This document shows, in pieces, positions 1 through 17,114 of a stretch of 64,000 bases of DNA. Both the position numbers and the translations under genes were made by a program. Under the pieces are notes generated by a model that was not told the origin of the DNA, made no database searches, and saw only the letters and a program-made list of their open reading frames with translations. The DNA lies in NCBI GenBank assembly GCA_034509735.1, contig JACGWO010000002.1, positions 47,923,115 to 47,987,114 on the forward strand, written 5' to 3'. Position 1 is the first letter of the stretch. Each line of letters opens with the position of its first letter. This DNA comes from Sesamum alatum. Lineage: Eukaryota > Streptophyta > Magnoliopsida > Lamiales > Pedaliaceae.

Positions 1-817
1 ATACAGGATCAAGAAACGTGGCTCCGAATTCTATCAGTTCAGAATTTTGGTCTTCGAGCTCAATTATAGTTATGGTTTCTCTTTCTGTAATTCTAATTTT
101 ACGGGCATTATGATTTTGAAGATCACTCTTTTATATATTGTAGGAAATTATTTCATTTCCTTTTTCTTTTTTCTTTATTGTGTAGTCTCAGTTTTGTATT
201 CTTCATTAATTACGTGTAAATTCTACGTTGAAGATTTGAGTTTTATTAATAATTCGATCACGTAAAGGATCTTAATTATTTTGTTTTTATGAAGTTCGTA
301 AGAAGAAATAATCATGGAGTGAAGTGCGAGAAACGTGGAGTAGTGTATTGAGAGGAAAAAAAACATCGAAATTACTATTCTGATCAATATTTTTTTAAAG
401 GGAACAAATTAATTAAGAGCTAAATTTGGGTATTTCAAAAGTTGATACATTAAAAAGTTTTCTTTTATAACAATTTAGATATAGATATCACCCGTGATAA
501 TGAAAAAAAGCACAAACCCTTTTGTGAATTTTATTTTTAGCAAATTACCCTCGTATGTTTTAAGAAATGAGGCAAATTACCTCCTATTAACGGAGAACAT
601 GGAGGTAATTTGCTTCATTTTTCAGATCAGAGAGATAATTTGCTATTTTTTTTTCCACCTAAGTTTTATTGCTCATTTATCGTATCATAGTAGGTAAATT
701 GCATTTAACCAAATTATTGATATTTGTAAAAGACATCACAAAAAAAAATATTTTATGCAACAAAACGAAATAATAAAGCACCAAACTCGCTACAACCTAA
801 TATATATTATTTCGTAT

Positions 818-1469
818 TAGGGATGTGATGAAAAAATTATAATATTCAATGTTATAATTTTGAACTTTTCGAGAGAGATTTTTTCTTTATTATTCTTTTT
901 AAAAAAAGGTTATAGAACCGAACACTTAATCACATGTAATAAGTTGAAAAAAGAGGAGGCAATGCCACTCTAGATCCACCCCGCTAACTCCAGAAAGGAC
1001 TCGAAACCTGCCCAACCCTGCTATAAAATCCGTTGGGATGGGTTAGACCCGGTCGACCCGATTTTTCTTTTCTTTTCTTTTTTTATTTAAAAAATAATTG
1101 CTCCACAAACATATATAAAAAGAAAGCTATTCCGACATATTAATTACAAATAAAATTGCTTCATCCCCTAACTCAAATATTTAGGTCCCCCAAAAAAATC
1201 AAGTACAAATAAAATAGTTCATAGTAACCCAAACAATTCATATTAATTCACAGTAGTGACAACTTCTTTATCTTCTTTCTAGTCATGCATTATGGAACAA
1301 GTTTTCAATCCACTAACTATTGATCAAGCACGTATTTTTATATAAACAAAAATATCTGTGTTAAACAAAAATATCCTCATGGACCCGAGGCTCGCCCCAA
1401 CCCGCTCCCCTCCCCGGTCTCCATTTGGGTTGGATTTTTATACATTCGAGTTTAATTCTCATCCCTAGT
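818..1469. repeat. Possible hAT-like non-autonomous element, degraded
   Basis: The left end reads TAGGGATGTGATGAAAA and the right end, read on the opposite strand, begins CTAGGGATGAGAATTAAAC, so the termini are short inverted repeats starting TAGGGATG, a form seen in plant hAT elements. The interior has GC-rich blocks (about 980-1060 and 1380-1440) that stand out from the AT-rich surroundings. No convincing 8-bp target-site duplication was found, so the boundaries are tentative and it may be two unrelated fragments. Confidence 0.3.
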
Positions 1470-2858
1470 TGAAATATGCATCATTGCATAAATCTAAATA
1501 TTTATTTGCGCGGTATAATTATAAAATTAATTAAAAAAAATTATTTCAACTCTGCTGCGAAAATCATTGCAAAAGGACAATAACGGCCCTACTTATTTTT
1601 TATGAATGTGATTGAAGCTTACAAAACAAATATATACTATGATTGCATGATAAAGGTGTATATATTTCTTTTTCAACGCACGAAAATTCAATGTATCATA
1701 GTTACGTACGCACAATATGATAATTCAACACAACTTTTAATATATCATTGTTTAATATATTTATTTAAATAAAATTTATATTATGACTCACCTTTACATG
1801 TGGAACCCCCTCCCCCCCCAAAAAAAAGAAAGAAACAATAATCCATTTATGCTAAATTTAAATTATTATATATCAAAAAAAGAAAATATTTTGTTTCTAA
1901 CATATATCTATAGTGGAGAAGTTGGCATGAATTGATACCCACTAAACAAAAATAATTCCACTTTTTAAACATTTTTCTCAAAGAATTGATTTTAAAACAA
2001 TAATGGTCTTTAAAATATATTATAACATAATTAAATATAACTAAAATTAAGAAGTGGAAACTCACCAAAATCATGTTTGACAAGCAATCATGTTTCCCAA
2101 TTTACCACTTTGACTAGATAATAATTCTTCTTGAATTTGTGCCACATAAACCAAAATGTGAGGGCCCATATGTCTTTTCAGGTACAAAATTGAAGCGATT
2201 ATTTGGAAAAATACATATTAAATACTTATATACTTATCATAATCACTAGAAAAAAAAGATGCACGGAGCAAGAACAATGTATCTGGTTTTTACGTTCCGT
2301 GACATCTAAGTTGTTCTAAAGAGTGTTATCATTTATCCTTCCCTTTGCCTTACCCTGGCTCTCCTCTCCTTGTGGTGATCTATCTTACGTACGGCATTTA
2401 TGTGTCATTTTTTCACTTCAGGTACACTTACCTGGTCTGTAACCATATGCCTACAAATTTTATTTTATAAATTTATTAATTAATAATTTTTATTACGATG
2501 TAATGATAAAAATATACGAGAAATTATAAAAATTCGTCTGATCAATTATCTGACATTGACATCAAAAGTTATATAATCGATATAATCATGTTGTAAAGTA
2601 AAAATTTATGTCTAGGAGGGCTAAAGTTTTGTTATTTTATTTCATTAATTACGTAGAAAAAAAATACATAAATTACGATCATATTGATATTTTCTTAAAT
2701 AAATTTTATTAATTTCAAACGTGGATGATATAAAATTTAAAGAAATTGTCAATTTGTTTAAGATAATTATGTTTGAGGATATTTTAATTAATATGTATTT
2801 ATTCAACCAACAGTGATTATTCTAACTCCTCACACTTAATAAATAGTATATGGTACAT

Positions 2859-3043
2859 GATAAATTATATTGACAATCCTTAAGATTATGTCCAAATATA
2901 TCAACACCCCCTGTCATTTACAAAAACACACAACTTGAAAATATTACACTAACACACCTCAAGGGTGTACTTGTAATTTTGTAAAAAATAAGGGGCGTTT
3001 GTGTATTTGGCCCAAATTTGAGGGTTGTCAATGTAATTTGCCC
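2859..3043. repeat. Palindromic MITE, family A copy
   Basis: It starts GATAAATTATATTGACAATC and ends TTGTCAATGTAATTTGCCC, which are inverted copies of each other. The interior has the family-A phrases 'TTACACTAACAC' and 'GTAATTTTGTAAAAAATA'. The same structure recurs at 16245, 17239, 31632, 32451 and 34579. It has no coding capacity, and no target-site duplication was identified for this copy. Confidence 0.7.
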
Positions 3044-3486
3044 TAGTATATATTCATTTTAACTTAATTAATTTAATAATAATATTAAATTAAAGATAAA
3101 TAAATTAATATCTAATTAGGATGGAATCATGTAGGTGAACTTCAACACATCATCATATAATTAAATTAATTAATTAATTTGGTTTTATGGTTGTTCATAG
3201 TAATTAAATTAATTAATTGTTTTTTGGTGAATAGTTGACATTAGACACATGGCCGGTCCGTGGTAGTTATTTGCTCTTCCAGTTAGGTGGGGTCTCCAGA
3301 CCCACAAACGACGTCGTGTCGCGCCCTTAAACAATTCTCAATAATTACACTTGTAATTAAGGGAAAATAAATTACAATAAAAAACCCTAACAAATTCTCC
3401 GTTTCTTCTGCTTAATCACTCCCCACCGAGATTTCTGCCCCAAGAAAATCCCCAAATTCTTCGCAAATCCCTATATTCTCGTTGCC

Positions 3487-6400
3487 ATGGATGACCAGAA
3501 CGACGACGCCTTACTACGTGGTTCGAAACTCCACTGTTACTCGGAGAAGTTCGCCTTCCGCTCCGATTCCGATGAGGAATCCGGGGACGGCAGCCGGAAT
3601 TTCAGCTTTGATGATGCCTCTCTGAATTACCAAAAAGCCCCTAAAATCTTTGACCGGTTCTACAACTCGTCCTCGTCGGATGAAGAAGAAGATGAAGTCA
3701 GCAGCTCTTCCAATTATCAGAGGCGGCTCGATTACATGCTCCAGTTCCTTGACCGGAAGTTGTCCAGTTCTTCGTCCCCTGACCAGCCGCTGCCGGAATT
3801 CTCTGGTTCGGGAGGTGGGTCCGGGATTTTTAAACCCCCGGTTCGGGCGCCGGTCCATCCGAACCGGCCCCCGAGCCTTGAGATAAGGCCGCATCCTTTG
3901 AGAGAAACTCAAGTGGGGCGTTTCCTTCGGAGAATTGCTTGTGTGTATGATGGTAATGGGCCCCAGTTGTGGGCTGGTTCGGAGTGTGGAGTCAGGGTGT
4001 GGGATTTGAAGAATGATATTTATGGTGGGGCGGAGGAGGGGGATGAGGAGGGGACGGTGAGATATTGGGAGTCGGTGCAGGTGGGAGCTGCTGCCTTGTG
4101 TCTGGTGGGGGATGGAGGGAATAGAGTGGTATGGAGTGGACATAGGGATGGGAGGATTATGTGTTGGAAGATGTTGGATTTTTTAAGTGAAAAAAATGGG
4201 AGAGGTAATGGTGGTTGTAGGAATGGGTTTCAGGAGGTGTTTTCATGGCAGGCACATAGAGGGCCGGTGCTATCCATGATTGTCAGTTCTTATGGTAATT
4301 CTGATTCTTGTTACATAATATTTTTGTTTTCTTTAGATCCAGATTCATATATGTTACAGAACAATGAAATAATTGCATTTGGTATTGACAGTGGCCTTTG
4401 GAGTGAGTAAAACTAAATTTTTATTAAATTGATTAATTTAGGACGTCTTTGTTAGTTTATCTTTAGTCATTACATCAGGGTTACCAAATTATTGGTAGCA
4501 AAAGTTTGCATGTGGAAATGTGTAAGACCTTGGTTTTGATATGAAATAGTCGCCCATGAGGAAAATGGGGGATTTGCAATAGGTCGGGAAGATTCTCAAA
4601 AAATTTGAAAAGATCTATATCTCCAACTCCTAGAGAAGTCACAGTTTGGATGCCTCTGTATTGATGATTGTCTACAGTTAGAATCATGCCTTCATCTGAA
4701 TGATTTATTCAACTTGCATATGGAAAACCTTGCGGTGTTTTGATTGTCAGACCATATGGTAGACTAGAACAGTGGCATTGCCCCATTAATTCCTATTGTT
4801 TTCCTAGGATGAGAATACCATGAATAGCAGAGAAAAATTTATAGACAGCATGCTGCTTGTTGAATTAATTAAGTGGCAGAGAGAGTATTATGACAAGTTT
4901 CATATTGAAAATTGGAGATAAAAAGTATAATTAGAGGATGTTACACTAATGCAACACTTGAGCGAAAGTCTATTAACAACTTAGCAATAGCTGGACCTGT
5001 GGTTACAGTATCTTCTGTTAATACTAGACACCTGATGTTAAAAAACAATCTTATAGATACCTCTTGGTACATGTTGTGGCTGCTTATCTAATACCTGACT
5101 AAAACTTCAGTTTATAGAGAGGAAACAGAGTTGTTGAAGATTTAGATGGGTCGTAGTTCCTGTGCACATGATGTCTGTTTCTCTCCCTCTATTTAGACCT
5201 CCATACAACACTTTGTCAATACAATTTTTTTTTTTTTGGATCTTCACTTCCAATCCACAACTTATTTAGTGCTGAATGATTATTTTCTTGACAGTTTTGA
5301 GAGTTTATAAGGAACTAGTTCATCTTCAAATTCCAGTCACCTGATTTAGTTGTTTATGCTTGTTTGGGTATTTTATTGAAGTTTTAAATTTATGATAAAT
5401 AAGTTAGTACCTAGGGTCTAGTAATATATTTACTGATTATCTCGAGTTTGAGTAACATTTGCAATCATCCATGATTTTCCCCCTTTGGTACAGGGGACAT
5501 ATGGTCTGGTTCTGAGGGAGGTGCAATGAAGATCTGGCCTTGGGAAGCTGTTGAGAGATCACTTTCTCTAACCACTGGTGAAAGGCACATGGCTTCTTTA
5601 TTGGTCGAGAGATCATACATTGACCTGAGGAGTCAAGTTACACAGAATGGCGTCTGCAGTAACATATTTACTTCGGATGTCAAGTATATGTTATCGGATC
5701 ATGCTGGGGCAAAGGTGTGGACTGCCAGTTATCATTCATTTGCTTTATGGTAAGTCATCACTAAAATCACACTTTTGTAAACTGTTTAACAGAGAGAAGA
5801 TCTTCTCCACTGTTTTCAATTTTTGTGGCCTTTTTTTTTTTTTGGGGGGGGGGGGGGGTTACACATTGATCGTTTTTGTTCTGTGACCTCTAATGTAAAA
5901 TGAATATTGTTTAATACTTTATGAAATTGAGTGTATCTAGTTTATGGCAAAAGCATTTGCAAAGAGAAATCAGGATATGCAGATGTTGGACAATATTATA
6001 AATTATGGGATTCCACAGACAATTCAAGTGGCTGTAAAACTTTGTGGTTTGCAAGAGAAGCATTGAATGTTGAAGTATGATTCGAGGAAAGAAAAGCGGA
6101 TATAGTTGCTGCAGTGTGTGATCTAGTTATCTTTCCAGATTCTTGAGCATTCTCAGTTTTGAACAAGAAGTAGTTTATGCCTGAGATTCTTCTGTATTAA
6201 CAGAATGATAAATAGGGTAAAAATGAAGCTTCTGAGAGCTTTGAAGAAGGCATAAAGTCCAGTTGATAGTATTTTTCTTGATTTTATATAGCTGCCTTTT
6301 CGCTTGATACCCACTACTTTTACTATAAATTTCTTCCTCTGGATTTTGACTTTTCTCTACGCAGGGATGCTCGGACCAGAGATTTACTGAAAGTGTTTAA

Positions 6401-9400
6401 CATTGATGGTCAGATTGAGAACATGGCCTTTGATTCTTTCGTGGAGGATGAGGTTAGGATGAAGGTTGTATCTGGTTCGAAGGAAAAAGCACAAAATTCT
6501 TTTAATTTCTTTCAGCGTTCGCGTAATGCGATATTGGGAGCAGCAGATGCTGTTCTTCGGGCCGCAGCAAAAGGAACATTTGGAGATGATAATAGGCGAA
6601 CTGAAGCGTTGCTCGCAACATCTAACGGAATGATTTGGACTGGATGTGCAAATGGGTTACTTGTGCAATGGGATGGGAATGGCAACCGCTTGCAGGATTT
6701 TCAGTACCATTCTTTTGCTGTTCAAAGCATCTGTACTATTGGTTCTCGAATATGGGTAGGTTACATAAGTGGCACTGTGCAGGTTTTGGATCTCAATGGC
6801 AATTTGCTTGGACAATGGGTGGGTCACAATAGCCCAGTGATAGATTTGGCTGTTGGGGCTGGTTATGTTTTCACCTTGGCTAATCATGGTGGTATTCGTG
6901 GATGGAGCATTACCTCTCCTGGACCACTCGACAACATATTCCGTTCAGAGTTGGCAGGGAAGGAATTTTTATACACAAGGCTAGAGAATTTGAAAATTTT
7001 GGCTGGTACATGGAATGTTGGACAAGGAAGAGCAGCTCCTGATTCGCTTATATCATGGCTGGGCTCGGCTGCTGCAGACATTGATATTATTGTTGTTGGG
7101 TTGCAGGAGGTGGAAATGGGAGCTGGTTTTCTCGCTGTGTCTGCTGCTAAAGAAACAGTATTATACCTCTTCTTTTTCTTTCTTATTAGTTCCTTTTTCC
7201 TATTGTTTGTGTTAAGAAAATCCTTATAATCTGCATAGATCATGAGCAGAGGTGCGGATGGGTGACCAGATCCAGATAAAACTCATAAGTGTTGCCTGGC
7301 AACTGCAGCCTTTTTCATATCTGCATCTGTTTTTTTACAATTTTTAGTTCGTTTAGCCGTAAGCTCATTAGTTTCTTTAAAATATGTTTATTTCTCTTAT
7401 TGGTGGCAAAAGGGGGGGGGGGGGGGGGGCAGTGGAGTGTGGCAAACAGTGCATGGCAGTCACAGGGAGAAAGAGGGCTGCAGGAGAAGGTGGACAGTGG
7501 GTAGGGAAGGAGGGTATCTCAGATGTGCCATGAGGGGGAGGGGAAGCACGGGAGGGTATGGAGATGCCAGTAGGGAAGAGGTGAGAGCTGGTTCAGAGAT
7601 GAGAATTTCAGATATAAATTGAATCTGGAGATTTAGATCTTGACATGATCTCCTTGGTTGCTACCTAATGTTATTATGTTATTATTGTGTAAGGTTTTCT
7701 ATTCTTACTTTTGAATATTCGAGGGATATTCTTGCTTATTTGAACATTTATCTGAGACTGAGATTAATTCTATATTTCTAGCAACAAAGTTAATTTGGAT
7801 GCATAAATTATCCATAATGGACCCATTTGGATCCACAAACCAATCTTTTGCCTGGATCCCATCCTACTAATTCCAGAAATATAGGATCTGGAATCATGGA
7901 TCAGAATATCCTTAAGGTCCCTTACTATTTTGCCACCTAGTTTGGTCTTTTTAGGTAAAGATTGCTGACTTGCTTATATATCACATACTATTTTAACTTC
8001 GATAGAAATGGCAAACCTGGGCTTGATATAACCGCAGTCAAATTTGAGGAGACACGAGACTCATTGATTTTTCTGGATATAAAAACTGTCATGTTCTTCC
8101 ATCTTCATTGTTGGAGGTGCTTTAACTCCAACCACTTCTTTGTCCTCTCTTTTCCTTTTCCTTTTGCTAGGGGTTCATTCACTTTGAACTTTTTTGGTCT
8201 TGTTAATGTTTACACTTGTATTACTTGCAGATGGGTCTTGAGGGTAGTTCTGCAGGACAATGGTGGCTCGATATGATTGGAAGAACATTGGATGAGGGAT
8301 CTACCTTTTCACGTGTTGGCTCCAGGCAGTTGGCAGGCTTGCTTATCTCTGTGTGGTTAGTATTCTTACGCTAATTATGCCAATTCTTGTTACTCCACTG
8401 TCCAAATCTCTTGATTAGTACTCTATTAGGAATTCACTTACTGATAGTAATTCCATTGTTGAATGGAACATCTGCACAAGATGTCTCTTCTTTGCCTTTG
8501 ATTACATTGTGGTTCTGCCCCTCCATCACAAACCTGCCATCTTCTTCGTTTTGTTAAGACTTCAGTTTTTTTCTTTTTCTTTTTGGGGTAATTATTAGAT
8601 CTCTAATTGAAAAAGTTATGTTGTAGGGTTAGGAACAACATCCGAGGTCATGTTGGGGATGTTGATGTTGCTGCAGTTCCTTGTGGTCTGGGCCGAGCAA
8701 TTGGAAATAAGGTATTATCCATTTGCTGGTTCTGCTAATTTTTTAGGAGTTGATTATGAATGGTTTGCTTCTATTTTCTTAAATTTGGGACCTTGACAGG
8801 AGTAAGAAACAAGACAAATCATTTACTAACTGTAAAGTATTAAGTTATTAGCCACAGTTAGTAAAAGCTTTTTTCCTTTGTCCTAGGAAAAAGCTAATTT
8901 ACTATGAAATTTGATATTTAATGTCAGTTATTTTCTGACTGCATGCCTTTTGATTTGTAAGTTATATTTTGTCTCAAGGTGGTGGTGGTTGGATAATCTA
9001 TGTCCTTTAAAGTACCTTCTATATGTGCTGTTGCATCACTGGTTCAGTCCTAATTTTGGTTTACGCGATTTGAAAATGGAAAATTAGTTGTACTATTTTT
9101 ATTTTCAGGTACAGACTTTTTGGAGTATTTGTCTACCTTAGCTTAAAATTTTCCACTAGATAATGTTCAATGTGAGAGATATTCAACTTTTTTTAGGCAA
9201 CCGCTGTTCTCGGTGGAATAGCTCGAGGCTTACTGTTTTTTATGTTCTCTTCTTTGTTACGTTTATGGTTGACTTTGTCATTGTCATTGAAGTAAGGTTC
9301 TCTTGGCAGGGAGCAGTTGGGTTGAGAATGAGAGTGTATGGGCGAGTGATGTGCTTCGTGAATTGTCATTTTGCCGCACACTTAGAAGCTGTTAATCGCC

Positions 9401-12400
9401 GAAATGCTGATTTTGATCATGTATATCGAACAATGATTTTTAGTCGGCCCTCCAATATTCTAAATGGTGCAGCTGGTATGGTGCTGCATTTACTTTTATG
9501 TTGTTTGCTTGCCTGCTCAATGTTTTTGTTATTGCTTGTTTATGGTTCGAGCTTGCCATTGGTCCTTTCTGTTGCAGCCGGCGTCTCATCTGCAGTTCAA
9601 ATGCTTCGAAGTACAAGTGTACGTACACAGTTTACTAGAACTGCTGATTGCTAGCTTCTTGATATCTGCTAGCTGGAGGTTTTCTTTGTTACTGATATAA
9701 GGAAACCTCTGATAGACTTTGAGTGGATAGGAAAATAATATGTATTGATGTTTGTGCAGGCTATAGGTATTAACCCTACAGAAGGGGTGCCAGAGCTTTC
9801 TGAGGCAGACATGGTTGTATTTCTGGGGGACTTTAACTATCGGCTTGATGGCATATCTTATGATGAAGCCAGGGATTTTGTTTCTCAAAGATGCTTTGAC
9901 TGGCTCAGGGAGAGGGATCAGTTGCGAGCAGAAATGAAAGCTGGAAATGTCTTCCAAGGAATGCGGGAAGCTGTTATTAGGTTTCCTCCGACCTACAAGT
10001 TCGAAAAACACCAACCTGGTTTGGCAGGTAATTGAAATGAAATTTTCTGAACTCTAGTGCTCCATGTGACATTTTCTTTTCCGAGGCAGGTAAGTGCATA
10101 TAAATTTCCTGATCATTTTAAGTTGGCTGGGATCTGATGCTGTCAAGATTCCAGTATCTTTAAACACCTACAGTAGGATTTGTTTGTGTGGGACGTATGT
10201 TTTTCTTTGGAAATCTGATGGATTTGGTTATCCCATGTAAGGTTATGATTCTGGAGAGAAGAAACGGATTCCTGCTTGGTGCGACAGAATTCTGTATCGT
10301 GATAGTCGTTCAGCTTCAGTGTCTACCTGCAGCTTAGACTGCCCTGTAGTCTCGTCAATATTGCAGTAAGTTATTGGGGGAATGATGTGCTTCCTTGCAT
10401 ATTACTTTACTAAAATATATGTGGTTTACGTTGAGGTTCTCTGTGCATGTGTGCTGTAATACTTGCAGTCTAAATTTGTTTTACCCTCCTTGGAATATCA
10501 TACTTTTAGTCTGTACTTTCAGCTGGATCACAGGTCTCCTTCATTGCTTCCCCTACCCTCTCTCCAGGAGTCTCCACCTACTGCCTGTTTTGTCGATTGT
10601 TCTAAGGTTTGAGAGCTCTCTTTCTCACTCTCCGCAAAAGAAAAAGAAAAGAAAGGAGAGAGAACTCTCTGTCATGATTGGAGATTATTTATCCCAATAT
10701 CTTCATATGTAAACTACTTTGTGTTCAACCTTCACCCTTCTTTACAAAAATAAGTCTTCCCTCTCAAAGTAGGCAACTCACTTCTCTCCCCCAGTACAAT
10801 ATGTAGGAACAAAATTTAGATTGCTTAATTAAGCCCATTATGTTGTTTGGATTATGAAGAAAAGGACCAACAGAGAAGCAAAATCTTGTTGGTTACTTTT
10901 CTCCTTGATAGTAACCATTCATGAGTTGGACTTTGTGTAATTTATTTAGGGAATGAGAACACCAGTAGATGGTTTTCATTATTTACATGAGACCATGATT
11001 TCTGAAGTTGAAAAGGGGATATGCTTTGGTTACATTGGCAATGACTGACAAGTTGCTGCTGGAGAACGAGGGCTAGGTTAAAAGAGTGTAATGCAGGGCT
11101 GCGAAGTATTTGGCTAATGTAGTTATAACTTGTGGCAAAGGTGCCTTTCATATTAGCAGCCAGGAAAGATACAGTTATTTTGTGTGTTTGGAAAAATGGA
11201 TCTTGTAAAATTCGAGGTACCATTATTTACGTGGAAGTGTGAAAATGCAAAAATGAATATATTGCCTTTCCATATGAATATATTATTTTAAGCTTGCCAC
11301 TTCTGTTTTTGTTTTTCGAAACTTCTGCTTCATTCCTATTACTTGTTGACAAAGTATTGGGACTTTTTAAGGACCAAAATTGTGCTTGACTGTTAATTTT
11401 TCCTTCAAGGATTGAATATCCATGACACGTTGTATCACATCTAGTTCTGTAGCAATGGTTGTGTTGCATCGTCAATTCTTTTCCTTCTCTTGAAATGTGT
11501 ATCAGTTTCATGATATCTTACAATATTCTTTCTTTTTGGTTTTCTCATGACTCACATGCACTCGCCGCCTTTCCTAGTCTGTCTCAGATCTTCAGCATGT
11601 TTAGATTTGTTCTTTTTCCCATGCTCTTCTTAAGGCTAGCCATCTATGACAGGTACGAAGCATGCATGGATGTAACTGATAGCGATCATAAGCCCGTCCG
11701 GTGCATTTTCAGTGTGGAGGTAGCTCGAGTTGACGAGTCAGTGAGAAGACAAGAGTTTGGAGAAATCATCAGATCAAATGAGAAAATCAAGCGTTTGCTT
11801 GATGAACTAGCCAAAGTTCCAGAAGCCATTGTCAGTACAAATAACATAATTCTTCAGAACCAGGATACATCCATATTGAGGATCACGAACAAATGTAAGA
11901 AAGATAGAGCTATATATGAAATAATTTGTGAAGGTCTATCTACCATTAAGGAGGATGGACAAGCCTCTGATCATCGCCCAAGAGGTGGTTTTGGCTTCCC
12001 CCAGTGGCTTGAGGTAATTTTCTGATTTATTTTTTACGATATTTGATGCTGCTCAAGCAACTAGCTGGTCACTTAATCTGGGCGGATTGGCCTTATAAGT
12101 TTTTGCAAAGCTGTCATGTGGCACCTATACCTTTATAAAATTGAAGAAAAATATAGGAGTAATTTCTTTTTAATATGAATGGTTCTTGAATAAAAATTAT
12201 GATTCAAACACAAGGATCTATTAGGTACAGTGTCTTTGTTAAACCATACATGAGCCAATCATTATTCTGTTGAAATACACTTCTTGTTTAAGTGTGAGAA
12301 GGCATGCCAAATGTGCAATATGATTAGCAGACTTCTGACGCCTAATTAATCGGTTAAGTTGAAGCAGTTACAAGCATAGTTATGAATCTCATTGTTTTTG

Positions 12401-12871
12401 CATGCGGAACAAACCCCATATCCGTATATTTCTCAAAACATGCAATAAATGTTTTATTCTCGACCTCTGCTATTGTGAAGAACCATGCCTGTAACATGGT
12501 GTGAAATTTAACAGGTCAATCCTGCCGCTGGAATTATTGAACCTGATCATATTGCCGAAATATCAATCCGCCATGAGGAATACCAAACATTAGAAGAGTT
12601 TGTTGACGGCGTGCCACAAAACTTTTGGTGTGAAGATGCCAGGGACAAGGAAGTTATGCTAGTAGTAAAAGTGCGTGGGAGCTGCACAAGCGAGACAAAA
12701 TGTCACCGTATACGTGTGCGCTATAGCATTACAGGCAAGCTTACACCTATGAATCGCAAAGGCAACAATCCCAACCCCGCCCCATCAAATCTCCTTCATC
12801 GCTCTGATTTCCGTCCCCTAAGTGATTCGTGTGACGTGGTTGACCACTTGAGAAATCTACATAGTCCTTGA
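3487..12871 (+). CDS. FRA3: WD40-containing type II inositol polyphosphate 5-phosphatase (FRA3/IP5P12-14 type)
   Basis: Coding exons: 3487-4294, 5494-5749, 6365-7157, 8231-8355, 8627-8711, 9310-9475, 9578-9618, 9760-10027, 10242-10365, 11653-12013, 12515-12871 (3384 nt, 1127 aa, all introns GT-AG). An acidic, Ser-rich N-terminus is followed by WD40-like repeats (about residues 140-560) and then the 5-phosphatase domain. Catalytic motifs are intact: TWNVGQG near 571, GLQEVE near 600, GDFNYRL at 781-787, PAWCDRIL at 858-865 and SDHKPVRC from 899. A C-terminal ASH-like extension follows and ends NLHSP. The family removes the 5-phosphate from phosphoinositides and inositol phosphates; Arabidopsis FRA3 is required for secondary-wall deposition and actin organisation in fibres. 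Exon 7 is only 41 bp. The start is the first ATG after a pyrimidine-rich leader. Assignment to FRA3 rather than the close paralogues IP5P12-14 rests on remembered similarity. Confidence 0.93.
5831..5858 (+). repeat. Poly-T/poly-G homopolymer tract in intron 2
   Basis: Thirteen T residues are followed directly by fifteen G residues in intron 2 of the FRA3-like gene. Such tracts are unstable in replication and in sequencing, so their exact length should not be trusted. Confidence 0.9.
7412..7429 (+). repeat. Poly-G tract (18 G) in intron 3
   Basis: There is an uninterrupted run of eighteen G in intron 3 of the FRA3-like gene, followed by a G-rich, purine-biased stretch to about 7600. On the transcribed RNA this G-rich segment could form a G-quadruplex; that is inference only. 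Confidence 0.9.
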
Positions 12872-14053
12872 TGCCACACATTTGAATCATACTGTACAGT
12901 TCCGTTCCGTTGCCTGAAAAGTTTCTTGTCATTTACTTAATGACCTCATCATGTACACATGGCTGTACCCCTATACTTTGAACGTCACAAGCGCCACCAC
13001 TTTTGTGTTAGTCGAATTGAGTTATCATTTCGGAGGTATATGATATGGTCTAATGCAGTGGGAGCAATCCAGCTGAGAGCGCCGTTATGAAACAGGAACC
13101 TGCGCTGAACAAACTGAAATTTGTTGTAGATTTTGATGTTATTGTGGGAGTAAAGTTGTATAGTATTTATCAACAAGTAATAGATAGGGAAGAGAAAGTG
13201 TTTTAGTTTTCTCTGCCCTTATGTTTTGGTTTCAGTTCTCTCTCCCCCAACAAATGCATGTTGGCTTTATATTCTCAAATGTTGTATTGAACTGTACATT
13301 TTTCTCTGTTTTTGAGTGTATTGAGTGAATGTAGAAAGGTAAAACTAAGAGAAATTACTTGAAAATATTTGTAGTCATCAATTCTTTTTCCCCTGCTGCT
13401 AATACCATTTCAAGACCTGTATTGTGCCTTGGACTGATTTCATGTCCTGATGATATTTGATGTATGGTTCCATTTCCTATGTCTCTTGATAATATTTACA
13501 ATCTGTTACTAGCTGTCCAAGAATTTCAGCATATACTCATTGTAATAGTAACTTGGGGAAATTGCATTTTTTCCAGCGTGATAGAGGGTGCCCGTATTTT
13601 TTGTTCTACAATTTATGAATTAAGCACATTATAATTTTTAAATATATGGAATGAAAAATACTATAGAATCAAATGTAATGTACTATAATCTCACGGGATT
13701 AATTGTGCTAAACCCGTAAAATTATGGGACCAGAGTACAACATCCTCGGTATCAAAAGTGCTATTTTTTGAAATAACATTTAATGGCAGAAATTCTGGCC
13801 TGACTTTTGGTAGCTAACAATGTAGCGAGTGAAAGTGGTAAGTAAGCATTTCGTAGCTGTCACAGACCATAATTGATGCTGACCAACACGAACAATAACT
13901 GTAGTAGTTACGTAATAATTGCTTGGTACCTAACTAGTAACCAAATTCTAGTCCAAAAACCCTCTTCAAAAAAGAAAGAAAAACGCAGATACATTAAAGG
14001 GTTTCAAGATTATTGCTTGAATTTCATCTTTTTGTCCAAAAAAAGGGGGGGAA
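12872..14053. other. 3' UTR and intergenic spacer between FRA3-like and alkenal reductase genes
   Basis: About the first 450 bases after the stop codon look like 3' UTR (mixed composition, GT-rich end). The region 13575-13762 contains a weak imperfect inverted arrangement (GTGATAGAGGGTG on the left, the complement of TGATACCGAGGATG on the right) that could be a decayed MITE. The promoter of the next gene must lie in the last few hundred bases. No further gene was seen. Confidence 0.5.

Positions 14054-17114
<3,061 letters not shown>

Larger units (their letters stand above)
1..3486. other. AT-rich intergenic region upstream of the FRA3-like gene
   Basis: No coding region is supported here: the open frames are short, AT-driven and lack any recognisable domain. 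The stretch holds repeat debris (listed separately at 818-1469 and 2859-3043), a poly-C/poly-A tract near 1807-1828, and AATT-type low-complexity DNA around 3055-3235. The last 250 bases are less AT-rich, carry a GACGTC motif near 3310 and a pyrimidine-rich leader just before the start codon at 3487, so they probably contain the promoter and 5' UTR of the next gene. No TATA box could be assigned with confidence. Confidence 0.6.

Noticed and set aside
818..1469. Considered as a confirmed hAT transposon
   Set aside because: The termini resemble hAT ends but the flanking 8-mers (TTTCGTAT and GTTGAAAT) do not match, so it is kept only as a low-confidence repeat.
3514..4143. A 209-codon open frame on the minus strand
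   Set aside because: It is fully antisense to exon 1 of the FRA3-like gene, has no domain, and results from the GC-rich codon use of that exon.
7158..7229. Extension of FRA3-like exon 3 into a Phe/Leu-rich hydrophobic C-terminus, suggesting a membrane-anchored short protein
   Set aside because: The extension begins exactly at a GT donor after KET; splicing to 8231 continues the conserved 5-phosphatase domain. It is intron read-through.
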